NCBI RefSeq assembly: GCF_040436345.1
Contig: NC_133224.1
Coordinates: 10,904,741 to 10,968,740, forward strand
Source of the DNA: Pagrus major
Taxonomy: Eukaryota; Chordata; Actinopteri; Spariformes; Sparidae
Direction: 5' to 3'
DNA length: 64,000 nucleotides
This document shows, one piece after another, positions 28,603 through 41,200 of this stretch. Within the stretch, counting starts at the first letter, position 1. Each line of letters begins with the position of its first letter. Under the pieces are notes generated by a model, which saw nothing but the letters and a program-made list of their open reading frames with translations, did no database searches and had not been told where the DNA came from. A program made the translations under genes and the position numbers.

Positions 28603-31600
28603 ATGTCCGGTCCCACCTGGCTTCCACCGAGAACTCTGGACAGCCCTGAGCGTGCCGTCCCCCAGATGTCCCATTCTGCCGGGTCAGCGATCTATCGAGC
28701 CCCAAACAAGAAGGGGATGTCCGACTTCCGGCCAAAATATGGCCCCTATGACCAGAACGGAGGAGGAGGAGGAGGAGGGATGGCCAACAGATACATGGCT
28801 ACTGGACCCACAGGTAAGAAGACCGTGGCTGTCATTTAAAATTAAACTGCACCTTTTAGATGTATTTAAACTAATCACATCCTAATAAATACACTGATGC
28901 ATCACTTCATTTACTTTATTGTGGTTCAATGTTAAAATAAATATTTCAGTTTTATTTAATTATACATGCACATTCACCCAAAACAAACAAAAAGACACAT
29001 TTGTTATTAAAGCAATAATAATGGTCACAAAAATCACATTTTCCAAATACAAAACTATTATGACTGTCTGAAATAAAATGTGCCCCACTTGAGGTTCCCT
29101 ATTACTGCCTGCCTATTCATGAGCACTGAATATATGACAAAAACAGTCCTGATAAACAATAAAATCCTTAACTTTTAAATGCATACTGCTTGTTTGTATC
29201 TACACCACAACAGCCAGACATTCACACCAATTGAGCACATTTGAAGTTCGACTTCATCTACTTTACACAAAGAGCTATCCTCTGAAATGGCTTGTATGGT
29301 TTGTTTTATGTAAGAATTTCAGTCCATGTCAAAGAGATACAACATTTTGTTTTTGATATCTGTTCTCGACCCTAAAGGTGGGCCTGTTCATCATTCGTCT
29401 AGCGATCACTATTACTCCCCTCCTCGTGGTCCCAAAGAAGACCGCAACTGGAGCCCTCACATGGACAGCTACGAGCTGATGGTGGGTGCATCTTCTGCGA
29501 CACAGCACCGGAAAAATCACCTTTTCAAAAATAAGACAAAAAACAAAGAATACAAGGTGTTTCAAAAGAAAATCCTTTCACTGAAACGTTCCTTTCTAGT
29601 GTTTTATATCGGATGTAATGAGAGATTTTGACTAGAAATGTGAGAACTTACAATGAGTGAAAGTGATAAAGGTGTCAAAGAGTTTAAATCTTGTGATGTT
29701 TTGATTAAATTCAATATTGTCTCTCTTGCTGTTCTGTTGATAGCACCGTGGTCCTGAAAAGCCGGCGAGCTATCACTCCAAAATTGATGCCGAAATTGAC
29801 TCCCTCACCAGTATGCTCGCTGATCTGGACAGCCACCCACAGGATGCCAGCACACAAGTAAGACAATACTTTAATTAAACCAGATGGAACTACTTTCTTG
29901 AGAAATTACATATGCACATAGTTGACTTAAACATTTGCCAATCAGTCCTTAATTTTATGAACTTTCTAACTCCCCTCAGCTGTACGACAATGTGCCTTAC
30001 AACAAATACCTCTCAGGGGATCATTACAAGCCTGCACACCAGAGCCCAGCCTCTCCTCAGGGTCGGCCATCCATGGGCTACCCCCCTCATCCCCAGAGCC
30101 AATACCACCCTGTGCCCCCTTACCCCAGTGAGCACCAGTCACCTCAGTACTCCACCTCCCACCAGCAGGACTACTACCCCTCGTCCACCCCTAAGCCCTA
30201 CCCTCAGCCAGTCCCGGCCTCTTACACCACGGCCTCGACTCCCACCGGGCCCAGGTTCAGTGTCCAGGTCAAGACGGCACAGCCTGTCACCTACTCTCAG
30301 ACTGGGAGGCAGGCCGAACAGGCGTACACCCCGCCCCCTCCTCGCCAGCACATGTCACGCCCTCCTCCCCAGCCTCAGACAAATCCACAGGGCTGGTACC
30401 CTCCACATCATGCTCAGGAGATGCACTCTGAGATGGGGTACAAGGGGAGCGGCTCAGGATCTGGAGGAAGAGTTAACCAGGTTCCACTGTCCAAGAGAGG
30501 GATGGAGAATAACCAAACAGGGTCCGGGGCTGCGCAGAGTCCTGCTTATCAGTCCAGCAAGGTGGGGACACATATCTACATCTGTACATTTATTAAAAAA
30601 TAAATGTGAGTTGGAACATACACAAAAAATGAGTTTGGGAACCTGAACCAAAAAATCACTACAAAATTGTAGACGAAACCAAATACTTCAAATATTATAT
30701 GTAGCAACACAAGTAGCTGTACAAGAACATAAAGAAAATAGTGAGAAATTGTGCTAATGTTGAATTAAATCATCATCAGAAAAAAAATTATGAATCTGTC
30801 AAAACGATTTCAGCTCGGATACGTCAGTTTTTTATTCTCAAGAGCTACTGATGCATTTCTGTCAGTCCCAATCATAAAAATGTTTCTTATCCAGCCCCTA
30901 AATATCATAAATATGAAACTAACTGGTTATGAAAGAGATAAATTCTGGTCTTTTTCCATTTTCATGTGTGATTCATGCGTCTTCTTTTCCCACAGCAGGG
31001 GATAGCAACGTCCAGGCCTGAGGAAGAGTTGGAGCGACTCACCAAGAAGTTGGTGTATGACATGAACCACCCCCCTTCAGAGGACTATTTTGGTACAGTC
31101 GCTTCTCATTACATTAATGACTTATGATGACACCACAAAACCTGCAGTCTGGCATTTAAAGGTAAACAGACTCAGATATGTAACATTTCAACACTTCCAG
31201 GTCGCTGTGCCCGGTGTGGCGACAACGTGGTCGGTGATGGCAGCGGCTGTATCGCCATGGAGCAGGTGTTCCACGTGGAGTGTTTCACGTGCATCACCTG
31301 CCACGCCCGCCTCCGAGGGCAACCCTTCTACGCCCTCGACAAGAAGAGTTACTGTGAGAGCTGTTACATTGTAAGTAAAGCAGTACGCTAAACTTCTAAG
31401 TTGAGTTCCTGTTGAAGTTTGGTCTGGTGTTATTCCCCACTGTGTATATATATCTATAACTTCCTATCTTTTTTTTGTCAGAGTACATTAGAGCGCTGTT
31501 CAAAGTGCTCCAAGCCCATCCTGGACCGTATCTTGCGGGCCATGGGGAAGGCCTACCATCCTCGCTGTTTCACATGTGTGGTATGTAACTGCTGCTTGGA

Positions 31601-32115
31601 CGGGGTGCCCTTCACCGTGGACGCAACCTCTCAGATACACTGCATAGATGACTTTCACAGGTATGAATAACAATTTCAACATTATTACATGGTGTTATTC
31701 CTAATTTTCTGTCCACTAACTGTAACTTCTGATGCTTGTTCTCCCTGACAGGAAGTATGCACCTCGCTGTTCAGTTTGTGGTGAGCCCATCATGCCTGAT
31801 CAGGGCCAGGAGGAGACAGTCAGGATAGTAGCTCTGGACCGCAGCTTCCATGTTAACTGTTACGTCTGTGAGGTGAGTCAGCTTTTCTGCTATTGAACTA
31901 AACAGGATTATATAACACTAAATACTAGAAACAACAGAACCTATGATGTGAACTGAACTGACTGAACTGTCTCTGTCCGTCAGGAATGCGGTCTCCTGCT
32001 GTCCTCTGAAGGCGAGGGTCGAGGCTGTTACCCGCTGGACGGCCACATCTTGTGCAAGAGCTGCAGCGCTCGCCGCATCCAGGACCTCTCGGCCAAAATC
32101 TCCACCGACTGCTGA
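28603..32115 (+). CDS. trip6: TRIP6, zyxin-family LIM-domain adaptor
   Basis: Nine coding exons: 28603-28813, 29378-29481, 29744-29857, 29980-30561, 30996-31092, 31201-31370, 31482-31660, 31752-31872 and 31984-32115, encoding 569 residues (human TRIP6 is 476). The start [15 protein letters not shown] is the TRIP6 N-terminus. [17 protein letters not shown] is the leucine-rich export-like motif, and [11 protein letters not shown] lies in a long Pro/Gln/Tyr-rich middle. [15 protein letters not shown] leads into three LIM domains ([36 protein letters not shown]), each with the Cys/His zinc ligands. It ends in STDC, like the human PDZ-binding TTDC. TRIP6 shuttles between focal adhesions and nucleus and tunes Rho, Hippo and NF-kB signalling. 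The fifth exon acceptor is a CAGCAG tandem that may add or drop one Gln. Confidence 0.97.
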
Positions 32116-34650
32116 CAGACCTGTTGTGACTGTGCCACTTTTTTTAGCCCCTCCCGCTCTCGCAAATCCACGAACAGTTACACATTAATGATAGCACAGA
32201 CAAGAAGCTTTCAGCTTTGTTCAGAGTTACTTTTTCCTATTTTTTTCCCCCTTGCTTGAGTTCACATAAACTTTGCTATAGGTCCCTCTGGTGGTATCAG
32301 GCAGCAATTGCATTTTCTGTTACTTTGATGAAGCAACCACCTCCTTTCATTCAGAAGTCCTATTACATTTTCTTTCTTTTTTTGGTACACATGTTTAGCT
32401 CAGTGATCAACAGTGGCCTGACCTGCAGGCAGCTTGGGCTCCACTTACCATTTATTCACATCGGTACTGCTCAACTATTAGCTTGCACATTATTAGCACT
32501 GTCAAAGACAATGAAAGTATGGAAGGATATCATAGATTTAGACCTGAAAACGAGGGCGTTTTTTGCAGAGAAGTGGCATAAATGATAATTAGGATGACGG
32601 CTTGTTTAAATCTGTCTAAATGCTGGGACCTGTACATTTGTGAAACACTAAACGTCAAAGTGCGGAACTGCCTCAAATCAAGCATATTAAAAGCACATAA
32701 TGAAACAACTGTGACTGTACATAACGGGCTGGTTTGGTTCGACAATGAAACTGTTGCCAACTGTTTTGGAAAGCATGTAGCCTTTAGTGCAGTGAATCTT
32801 TGCAGAGAAGTAGCCTCATAGCAAGAGAAATGTAGACGACAGGAATGTGTAGTTAACTTTACAACCCAGACGTTTTCTTTCCTTTAGCTTTTTATTAAAC
32901 GCTAGTACAATATTTGCTAGAACAAATCTCTCGTCTATACGTCGCTCAAACATTCATGTTCGTTAAGCTCATAACAGGATTTTTGCCATTATATAATCAT
33001 CCAAAATAACATTTTTGAATGTCTACGAAACACGATCTCGCTTTCCTTTTTGTTTAACATGTGTTGTTGGTTGATACTTGACTGTTACATTGAAGGTGAT
33101 GGTGCAATGAAGTCAAATGCTTTCTTCTGTCAAAGGAAAACAGGGTGTTGGTTACTAATGCAGCTTAAAAACATCCTATTGTGTGAAGCTTGAGCCCCAC
33201 GTGAAGTGTTTGTACACGCGCCATTTGGGGAATAAGGAAACTAAAATGATACTCAATTTAGAAGTAAATCAATTTACTTAACAAATTCTTTTACACACTG
33301 TTTATTCTTTAGATTAATTAAACAAAACTGGAATTGAATGTGATTTTCACAAAAAAAAAAAAAAACAGCCTGATTTGGCAGTACAACTCTTCACTTGATT
33401 TTTGCACTCTCGTGGGCCAAGTTGTCATTATCTGAGACTTTGGAGCTACAGTATTTGTTATGATTGTGTTTAACCTCTTGTCTTTCCGTCCTGCTTTTTT
33501 TTGTAAATGTGTAACTTAAAGGGCTAGAAATTTGAAAGCCTTACCTCAAGGATGTCACTCAGTTTCATAATAATCCTTTTTTCGAAACTGGGTTTGTCTG
33601 TGAATTCTGCTTTTTTTGTTGTTGTTGTGACAGAACTTGATCATGCTAAAACGGTTCATCTCTTGTTAATTTATCTCATGATGTGTATATATATATATAC
33701 TGTGTTAGCATTAATCTGCTTTTAATCATCACCATTACCATTTCATTCATGCTCAGATGTGTCATTTTTTAAATCATGACTCATGCCATCTCTTGTGTCA
33801 TACATACTTTGGATCAAATCATTTTGTTTCAGTTACTCACTCATCCATTTGTCCTCCTAACTGTGTTCAGTTTGAAGTGCTGTGAAATGAAGCTTGTAGA
33901 TCAAAGCCTGTGGTACTGCAGCAGACTTCTGTCTGCTGACTGAGAAGGAGGCCATTTTGTCACAAATGAACAAGTTGTTCAAGTAGAAATGGCAGTTTGT
34001 TACGTTAATGGAGCATGTGAATACATGAGTGCATTTTCTCCAAATACAGGTTGTAGTAACATAATTATTAAAATGTCAAGTCCAAACGGTGTTTTCGTCA
34101 ATTTTTACACAAACATTGCATGTTCAGAACTTAAAGGGGTAGTCCACATATTTTACACATCCAGTTCAGATTACATATCATTAAAATGAACATTAGACTG
34201 ACTGTATCCATGACAATGGCTGTCTCACTTCACGTTGCTGGCTAACTTGCTGTAACGGTCAAGAAAAGACACTTTTAAAGCTAACAGGCTAACATGAATG
34301 TTAGCTTCTCCAACAGGCTAAGAATCAATGAGAGCTTTGCATGGAGACATCAATGTTATCTTCAACAAGCTAGCATCAAATGAGCTTTTCCAATGTGCTA
34401 ACATAACACTCTGATAACATCATAGTGATGTCATCAGGACTATTTCAGCTTGGGTTTTAAGGCTACTCATATATAGCAAAAAGTCTGTGTTACAACTTCG
34501 GGTGTGAGGTCTAAACGATGTTGGTGTTCATTGGGCAGGAAGAGTCAACTGTGTTGCATTATAAGAAATGTAGGATTTAATGTTGTTGCTTCAATGTTGA
34601 TGATTCCTGGTTAAATCTTTCTCCTATAAGTGGAAAACCCATTTAAGACA
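32116..34650 (+). other. trip6 3' UTR and convergent gap to the somatostatin gene
   Basis: No coding sequence found. ATTAAA at about 32893 is an early candidate poly(A) signal, and a 15-base A run lies at about 33350. From about 34132 (TTAAAGGGGTAGTCCACATA) to 34450 the text looks like a degenerate MITE rich in GCTAAC words. The true end of the transcript cannot be told from sequence alone. Confidence 0.4.
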
Positions 34651-34709
34651 CACGAAAAGAGGGAAATCAGGATATCACCTACCAAACATACTCTTTTAAA
34701 TCACAGAAC

Positions 34710-34715
34710 TTTATT
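34710..34715 (-). terminator. Poly(A) signal of the somatostatin gene
   Basis: TTTATT on the plus strand, AATAAA on the gene strand, about 195 bases after the stop codon. Confidence 0.6.
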
Positions 34716-34908
34716 TACAAAATGTGTACATCCCTGCCAATCTCAAAACATACATCCTTATCACTGTTTACAATTTCCAAAACAACTGCATATTTGTCAC
34801 CTTCAGTAAATGATCCAGTTAAAACAAACTGAGCAATCGTGGATGAATTTATTCAAAAGTACAGGTTAAAAACAAAAATAATCCATCTTGAACAGCTCTT
34901 GTCTTGTG

Positions 34909-35325
34909 TTAGCACGAGGTGAACGTTTTCCAGAAGAAGTTGCGGCAGCCTGCCTTGCGCTCTCTTTGGGGGACTGGAAGATGTCGTCGCATCACCTCCT
35001 CCCTGACTCCCATCTCCTCGTCCTGCAGCTCGGGGAGCATCTCGTCTCCTCTCATAAGTTCAGACACAAATTTCAGCAAGAGCAAGTGAGCAAGATCCTA
35101 AAGGAGGATAGTAAAGGAGACACCACTTGAAAATGTAATGTTCCCTCATTTCAGCCATTTAAAATCTGTGCAATATAAGATATATCAGTAACTCACCTTG
35201 TCATTAGCCAGGTCTGCTCTCAGTGTTTCTGTCAGCATGTCTCTGCGTGGAGCACTGCTGACCTGCACCAGCAGCACAGAGGAAAACAAAGCCACAAGAA
35301 GTACCTGCACCTGAGGGCGAAGCAT
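34909..35325 (-). CDS. Preprosomatostatin (variant AGCRNFFWKTFTSC)
   Basis: Two coding exons on the minus strand, 35197-35325 and 34909-35097, joined in phase 0, give a 105-residue prepro-hormone. Residues 1 to about 25 form a signal peptide (MLRPQVQVLLVALFSSVLLV, then QVSSA). A short pro-region with acidic stretch DLAHLLLLKFVSELMRGDEM follows. At the end RERK precedes AGCRNFFWKTFTSC and the stop TAA, so cleavage after the basic pair releases a 14-residue cyclic peptide (Cys3-Cys14). The FFWKTFTSC core is intact; Arg replaces Lys at position 4 of the standard peptide. Somatostatin inhibits release of growth hormone and other hormones. Synteny with bcl6b and trip6 suggests a 2R sister of SST, perhaps the teleost sst5 class; the exact paralog name is unproven. 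Confidence 0.95.
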
Positions 35326-35480
35326 CTCCACCTCAAACAGCAAACACAAGAATCCAACTCTTATTCTCACTGATTGTCTTTTTAAAATCTGATGATGCGC
35401 TCTGACCACTAACCACCAACTAATCACACAGTCGTTTATCACTGTTTGCATAGGACGTGGTGAGCTGATAAATAGGCTTC
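35326..35480 (-). promoter_or_regulatory. Somatostatin 5' UTR and TATA-like promoter
   Basis: On the minus strand CTATTTATCAGC, a TATA-like box, lies at about 35464-35475. Initiation about 30 bases on would give a 5' UTR near 110 bases without intron. No perfect CRE was found close by. Confidence 0.45.
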
Positions 35481-38224
35481 TTCATCTTCAAATCCTCCTC
35501 ATCCTCAAGCCAAAGAAAGGATATGATTGGTGGAGGGGTGAGAAAAAGAGGAGGTGTGTGGTGAAGGTTGTGATCACTGGACAGGATAAGGTCATCATCA
35601 GCCATGGCGACATGAACAAAACTGCTTCTGTAACCAACAAAACCTCCAAGATCTGACTTTTTGAGATGATTAGCGTTCAACTTTTTAAATGTGCAATATT
35701 AGATGCAAAGCAATAAAGTGTAATGAATTAATGGCAACATACGACTTCACATGTGTCAGTCGTGATTAGCTGCACCAGCCTTGCAGGTGTCCTGAACTCA
35801 ACATGGGGCTTTCATGCTGTGCAGAGCTGCTAATGACACAATGTGACTCAAATGTTAATGAGGCGGCTGACCAGTCCGACACTCCACCACCGTCACCTTG
35901 AGTCAGAGGAAACTTAACATGAAGAACATCTAAATGTCAGACTGCAAACAAATTACTTGATGCAAGTGTTTGTAGTCCAAGCATACATGAGGACATTAAC
36001 TTGTAGTTTCCGTTTGCATTATCACTTTCAATCTTGTCTGAAAAGGGAATTGGGATAGGGTTGGGATCACACAGGAGGTCACAATATCAATCTGAGGGGT
36101 CACGAGACAGTTAAAGGGGAGCTTCGCTGATTTTACACAAGAGCCAGTTTGTAGGTCTTGGGGACTTCTACTGCATTTGTGAACAAAGTTGCATAAACCT
36201 TTTGTTGCTTCAGGGAGAGTCTGATTGCTATAGTGTTTGTATGTGAAAAACACTGTGTAATGTATTGTTATGCGCAGGTATTGCTAGTAATAGCTAACTT
36301 ACAATTTCTGGAGGTGTCCATCCTGATACTCGGACTTGTACCGGAACACAGTCAACTCGGGTATGATGCAATTCCCAGCTCCGACTTTGCATTGTGGGTA
36401 ATGTTGGCACTAGGGATCCAGAAACAAATCACTGTGTCTCCCGTTATTTAAGGGTTTATCACCCAAAATCTGGGAAATTAGCTAGAAAATCATGTCAGGT
36501 TGGATGTAATTCTGTTGAAATAATAATATCAAGAACTTGACATGCATGTTGTTCACCTTTACATGAGCTAGCATTGAAAAAATAGGGAAATAAAAACAAG
36601 TTAACATCTTTCTTACTACATCGACGGTGAGCTAGACCATCAAGGTTTCATCATATTTTGACAGACGTGCTCGCTTAATTAGCACTACCTGTTGTTTTTT
36701 TCTCCCTGTCAAAAATGCACTTGATGTTTTTCCGTCTCGTTCCATTTTGTTGTTGTTTATTTATAATTCCCACAATGATCCAGTTCATTAAACTTGAATT
36801 CAGCCTCACATCCTCCCCTAAGAGCATCCTCAGTTTGAGAACCTCTGACCTTTTTCCCACCACAGGACTGTGAGTCTGATTAGTCAGTCTTTAATCATGA
36901 CACGACTTGACTTTTAGTAACATTTCCAGAGTGGTGAGGATGTCGTGACTGCAGGCGTCCAGCTATGCTGCCCTGAACAAAGCAGAGGGGTCCAACAGTG
37001 TGATGATTACACAAATAGTGTCAGTGTGTCGGCAGTTTGTCAGGGCTAATGAAACATCTTCACAGTTAACAAGCAGCAATTCCTCCTGCTGATTTGCACA
37101 TAACTCTATAGGATTATACATGCTACCGTTAGTTTCGTTGTTTAATTCCACTAATTAAAGCTGGTGACTCAAAGATTTCTATTTCCATCTGAACAGACAA
37201 ATTAAGCCGTGCATTTCTCAAATCATATTCACTGACAATCTTCTAACATTAGGGTGCCGTAATGTAGAGTTATATTAACAATGTGACTAACTTCAGTACT
37301 GCTCAGTTACTCTTTTCTTATTAAAAAACACATATACTGGAAGAAAACGGTTGCCAACTATTAAAACGGGGCTTGTCAACCTAAAAATACCCGACATTTA
37401 GAGAGGATACACTTTATTTTAAAAGACAAGTTTTCTCTGTTAGACAGAATTCCATGTGCATGTAACGTGTTTACCATACAGTTTTGGTTTCCTGCAAGTA
37501 CAAGTAAAAAAGTCGAGAGAGGTTCCTGTTAAATTAGATGATGGGATCCTCTAGGCTCTGTTCTAAGTTCTTCTTATTATCACTTACCTAATAAAATGAC
37601 AATGGATGCATTGTAATCAAACCTTTTGGCTTCATAGAACTGTTAACATGTGAGTAACCAGTGAACTAAACAACTCAATTTTATCTGTATGTGAAGATGT
37701 GTCAATACAAATCTGTCTGGCATAAGGAGGTCCCTATGGAGTATTATTGACATACAGAACATATGTTTATCTGTTCTGCTGGATCAATGGCGAATCCTAG
37801 TATTTAGAGAGGAATACACTGATCTGGAAGGGATAAATGTGTCGATTTGTTCTTGAAGAGGCAGGCACAAATCGCTACTGATTATGGAGAGGGTCAGCAT
37901 TTTTCATATGCACTGTTGAGCTCAAAAGATATTAAAAAAAAACTCTGATGTAGTAAAAAGATACAGTCCATCATCTGATCATTTTAACTCAACTCAAAAC
38001 ATTCTACTTAATGGAAAAAAATTACAAGTGAAAGTTCATTTATAATCTTACTTACATACAAGTACAATAGCGTAAGTATTCTAAGAATCCAAATATACTT
38101 TAAGTACCATATATAATCCCTATATATTATCTTATATGTGATATTTATTTTATAATTATTGATGCAGTACCGTGAAGCCCATACTACTCTAATACTGCAG
38201 CTGGTTAAAGTGAGGCTGATTAGG
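35481..38224. other. Intergenic region with a MITE-like repeat
   Basis: No gene recognised. From 36112 (TTAAAGGGGAGCTTCGCTGA) to about 36450 the sequence looks like a fish MITE by its opening word, but the right end is not clear. The remainder is A/T-rich and unassigned. Confidence 0.4.
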
Positions 38225-41200
38225 GAGTTACAGGGTGCAGTCACTTTTCGGCAGGGCCTGCCAAAAAGTGACTGCACCCTGTAACTCTGGATTGGGAGGG
38301 GTTACATTCTCTGTCTTTTCAGCATTAATAGTAGAGGAAACCAGGTGCATGTACAGTGAATTTGGTCAATATCACTCCTTGCAATAAGGACTTACAGGGT
38401 GCAGTCACTTTTCGGCAGGGCCTGCCGAAAAGTGACTGCACCCTGTAACTCTGGATTGGGAGGGGTTACATTCTCTGTCTTTTCAGCATTAATAGTAGAG
38501 GAAACCAGGTGCATGTACAGTGAATTTGGTCAATATCACTCCTTGCAATCCAGAGTTACAGGGTGCAGTCACTTTTTGGCAGGGCCTGCCGAAAAGTGAC
38601 TGCACCCTGTAACTCTGGATTGGGAGGGGTTACATTCTCTGTCTTTTCAGCATTAATAGTAGAGGAAACCAGGTGCATGTACAGTGAATTTGGTCAATAT
38701 CACTCCTTGCAATAAGGACTTACAGGGTGCAGTCACTTTTCGGCAGGGCCTGCCGAAAAGTGACTGCACCCTGTAACTCTGGATTGGGAGGGGTTACATT
38801 GTCTGTCTTTTCAGCATTAATAGTAGAGGAAACCAGGTGCATGTACAGTGAATTTGGTCAATATCACTCCTTGCAATCCAGAGTTACAGGGTGCAGTCAC
38901 TTTTCGGCAGGGCCTGCCAAAAAGTGACTGCACCCTGTAACTCTGGATTGGGAGGGGTTACATTCTCTGTCTTTTCAGCATTAATAGTAGAGGAAACCAG
39001 GTGCATGTACAGTGAATTTGGTCAATATCACTCCTTGCAATCCAGAGTTACAGGGTGCAGTCACTTTTCGGCAGGGCCTGCCGAAAAGTGCAGTCAGGGT
39101 GCAGTCACTTTTCGGCAGGGCCTGCCGAAAAGTGACTGCACCCTGTAACTCTGGATTGGGAGGGGTTACATTCTCTGTCTTTTCAGCATTAATAGTAGAG
39201 GAAACCAGGTGCATGTACAGTGAATTTGGTCAATATCACTCCTTGCAATCCAGAGTTACAGGGTGCAGTCACTTTATGGCAGGGCCTGCCGAAAAGTGAC
39301 TGCACCCTGTAACTCTGGATTGGGAGGGGTTACATTCTCTGTCTTTTCAGCATTAATAGTAGAGGAAACCAGGTGCATGTACAGTGAATTTGGTCAATAT
39401 CACTCCTTGCAATAAGGACTTACAGGGTGCAGTCACTTTTCGGCAGGGCCTGCCGAAAAGTGACTGCACCCTGTAACTCTGGATTGGGAGGGGTTACATT
39501 CTCTGTCTTTTCAGCATTAATAGTAGAGGAAACCAGGTGCATGTACAGTGAATTTGGTCAATATCACTCCTTGCAATCCAGAGTTACAGGGTGCAGTCAC
39601 TTTTCGGCAGGGCCTGCCAAAAAGTGACTGCACCCTGTAACTCTGGATTGGGAGGGGTTACATTCTCTGTCTTTTCAGCATTAATAGTAGAGGAAACCAG
39701 GTGCATGTACAGTGAATTTGCTCAATATCACTCCTTGCAATAAGCACTTACAGGGTGCAGTCACTTTTCGGCAGGGCCTGCCAAAAAGTGACTGCACCCT
39801 GCAACTCTGGATTGGGAGGGGTTACATTCTCTGTCTTTTCAGCATTAATAGTAGAGGAAACCAGGTGCATGTACAGTGAATTTGGTCAATATCACTCCTT
39901 GCAATCCAGAGTTACAGGGTGCAGTCACTTTTTGGCAGGGCCTGCCGAAAAGTGACTGCACCCTGTAACTCTGGATTGGGAGGGGTTACATTCTCTGTCT
40001 TTTCAGCATTAATAGTAGAGGAAACCAGGTGCATGTACAGTGAATTTGGTCAATATCACTCCTTGCAATCCAGAGTTACAGGGTGCAGTCACTTTATGGC
40101 AGGGCCTGCCGAAAAGTGACTGCACCCTGTAACTCTGGATTGGGAGGGGTTACATTCTCTGTCTTTTCAGCATTAATAGTAGAGGAAACCAGGTGCATGT
40201 ACAGTGAATTTGGTCAATATCACTCCTTGCAATAAGGACTTACAGGGTGCAGTCACTTTTCGGCAGGGCCTGCCGAAAAGTGCAGTCAGGGTGCAGTCAC
40301 TTTTCGGCAGGGCCTGCCAAAAAGTGACTGCACCCTGTAACTCTGGATTGGGAGGGGTTACATTGTCTGTCTTTTCAGCATTAATAGTAGAGGAAACCAG
40401 GTGCATGTACAGTGAATTTGGTCAATATCACTCCTTGCAATCCAGAGTTACAGGGTGCAGTCACTTTTCGGCAGGGCCTGCCAAAAAGTGACTGCACCCT
40501 GTAACTCTGGATTGGGAGGGGTTACATTCTCTGTCTTTTCAGCATTAATAGTAGAGGAAACCAGGTGCATGTACAGTGAATTTGGTCAATATCACTCCTT
40601 GCAATCCAGAGTTACAGGGTGCAGTCACTTTTCGGCAGGGCCTGCCGAAAAGTGCAGTCAGGGTGCAGTCACTTTTCGGCAGGGCCTGCCGAAAAGTGAC
40701 TGCACCCTGTAACTCTGGATTGGGAGGGGTTACATTCTCTGTCTTTTCAGCATTAATAGTAGAGGAAACCAGGTGCATGTACAGTGAATTTGGTCAATAT
40801 CACTCCTTGCAATCCAGAGTTACAGGGTGCAGTCACTTTATGGCAGGGCCTGCCGAAAAGTGACTGCACCCTGTAACTCTGGATTGGGAGGGGTTACATT
40901 CTCTGTCTTTTCAGCATTAATAGTAGAGGAAACCAGGTGCATGTACAGTGAATTTGGTCAATATCACTCCTTGCAATAAGGACTTACAGGGTGCAGTCAC
41001 TTTTCGGCAGGGCCTGCCGAAAAGTGACTGCACCCTGTAACTCTGGATTGGGAGGGGTTACATTCTCTGTCTTTTCAGCATTAATAGTAGAGGAAACCAG
41101 GTGCATGTACAGTGAATTTGGTCAATATCACTCCTTGCAATCCAGAGTTACAGGGTGCAGTCACTTTTCGGAAGGGCCTGCCAAAAAGTGACTGCACCCT

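Noticed and set aside
29912-30646. 244-codon open frame
   Set aside because: It is an alternate-frame shadow of the large Pro-rich trip6 exon 29980-30561.
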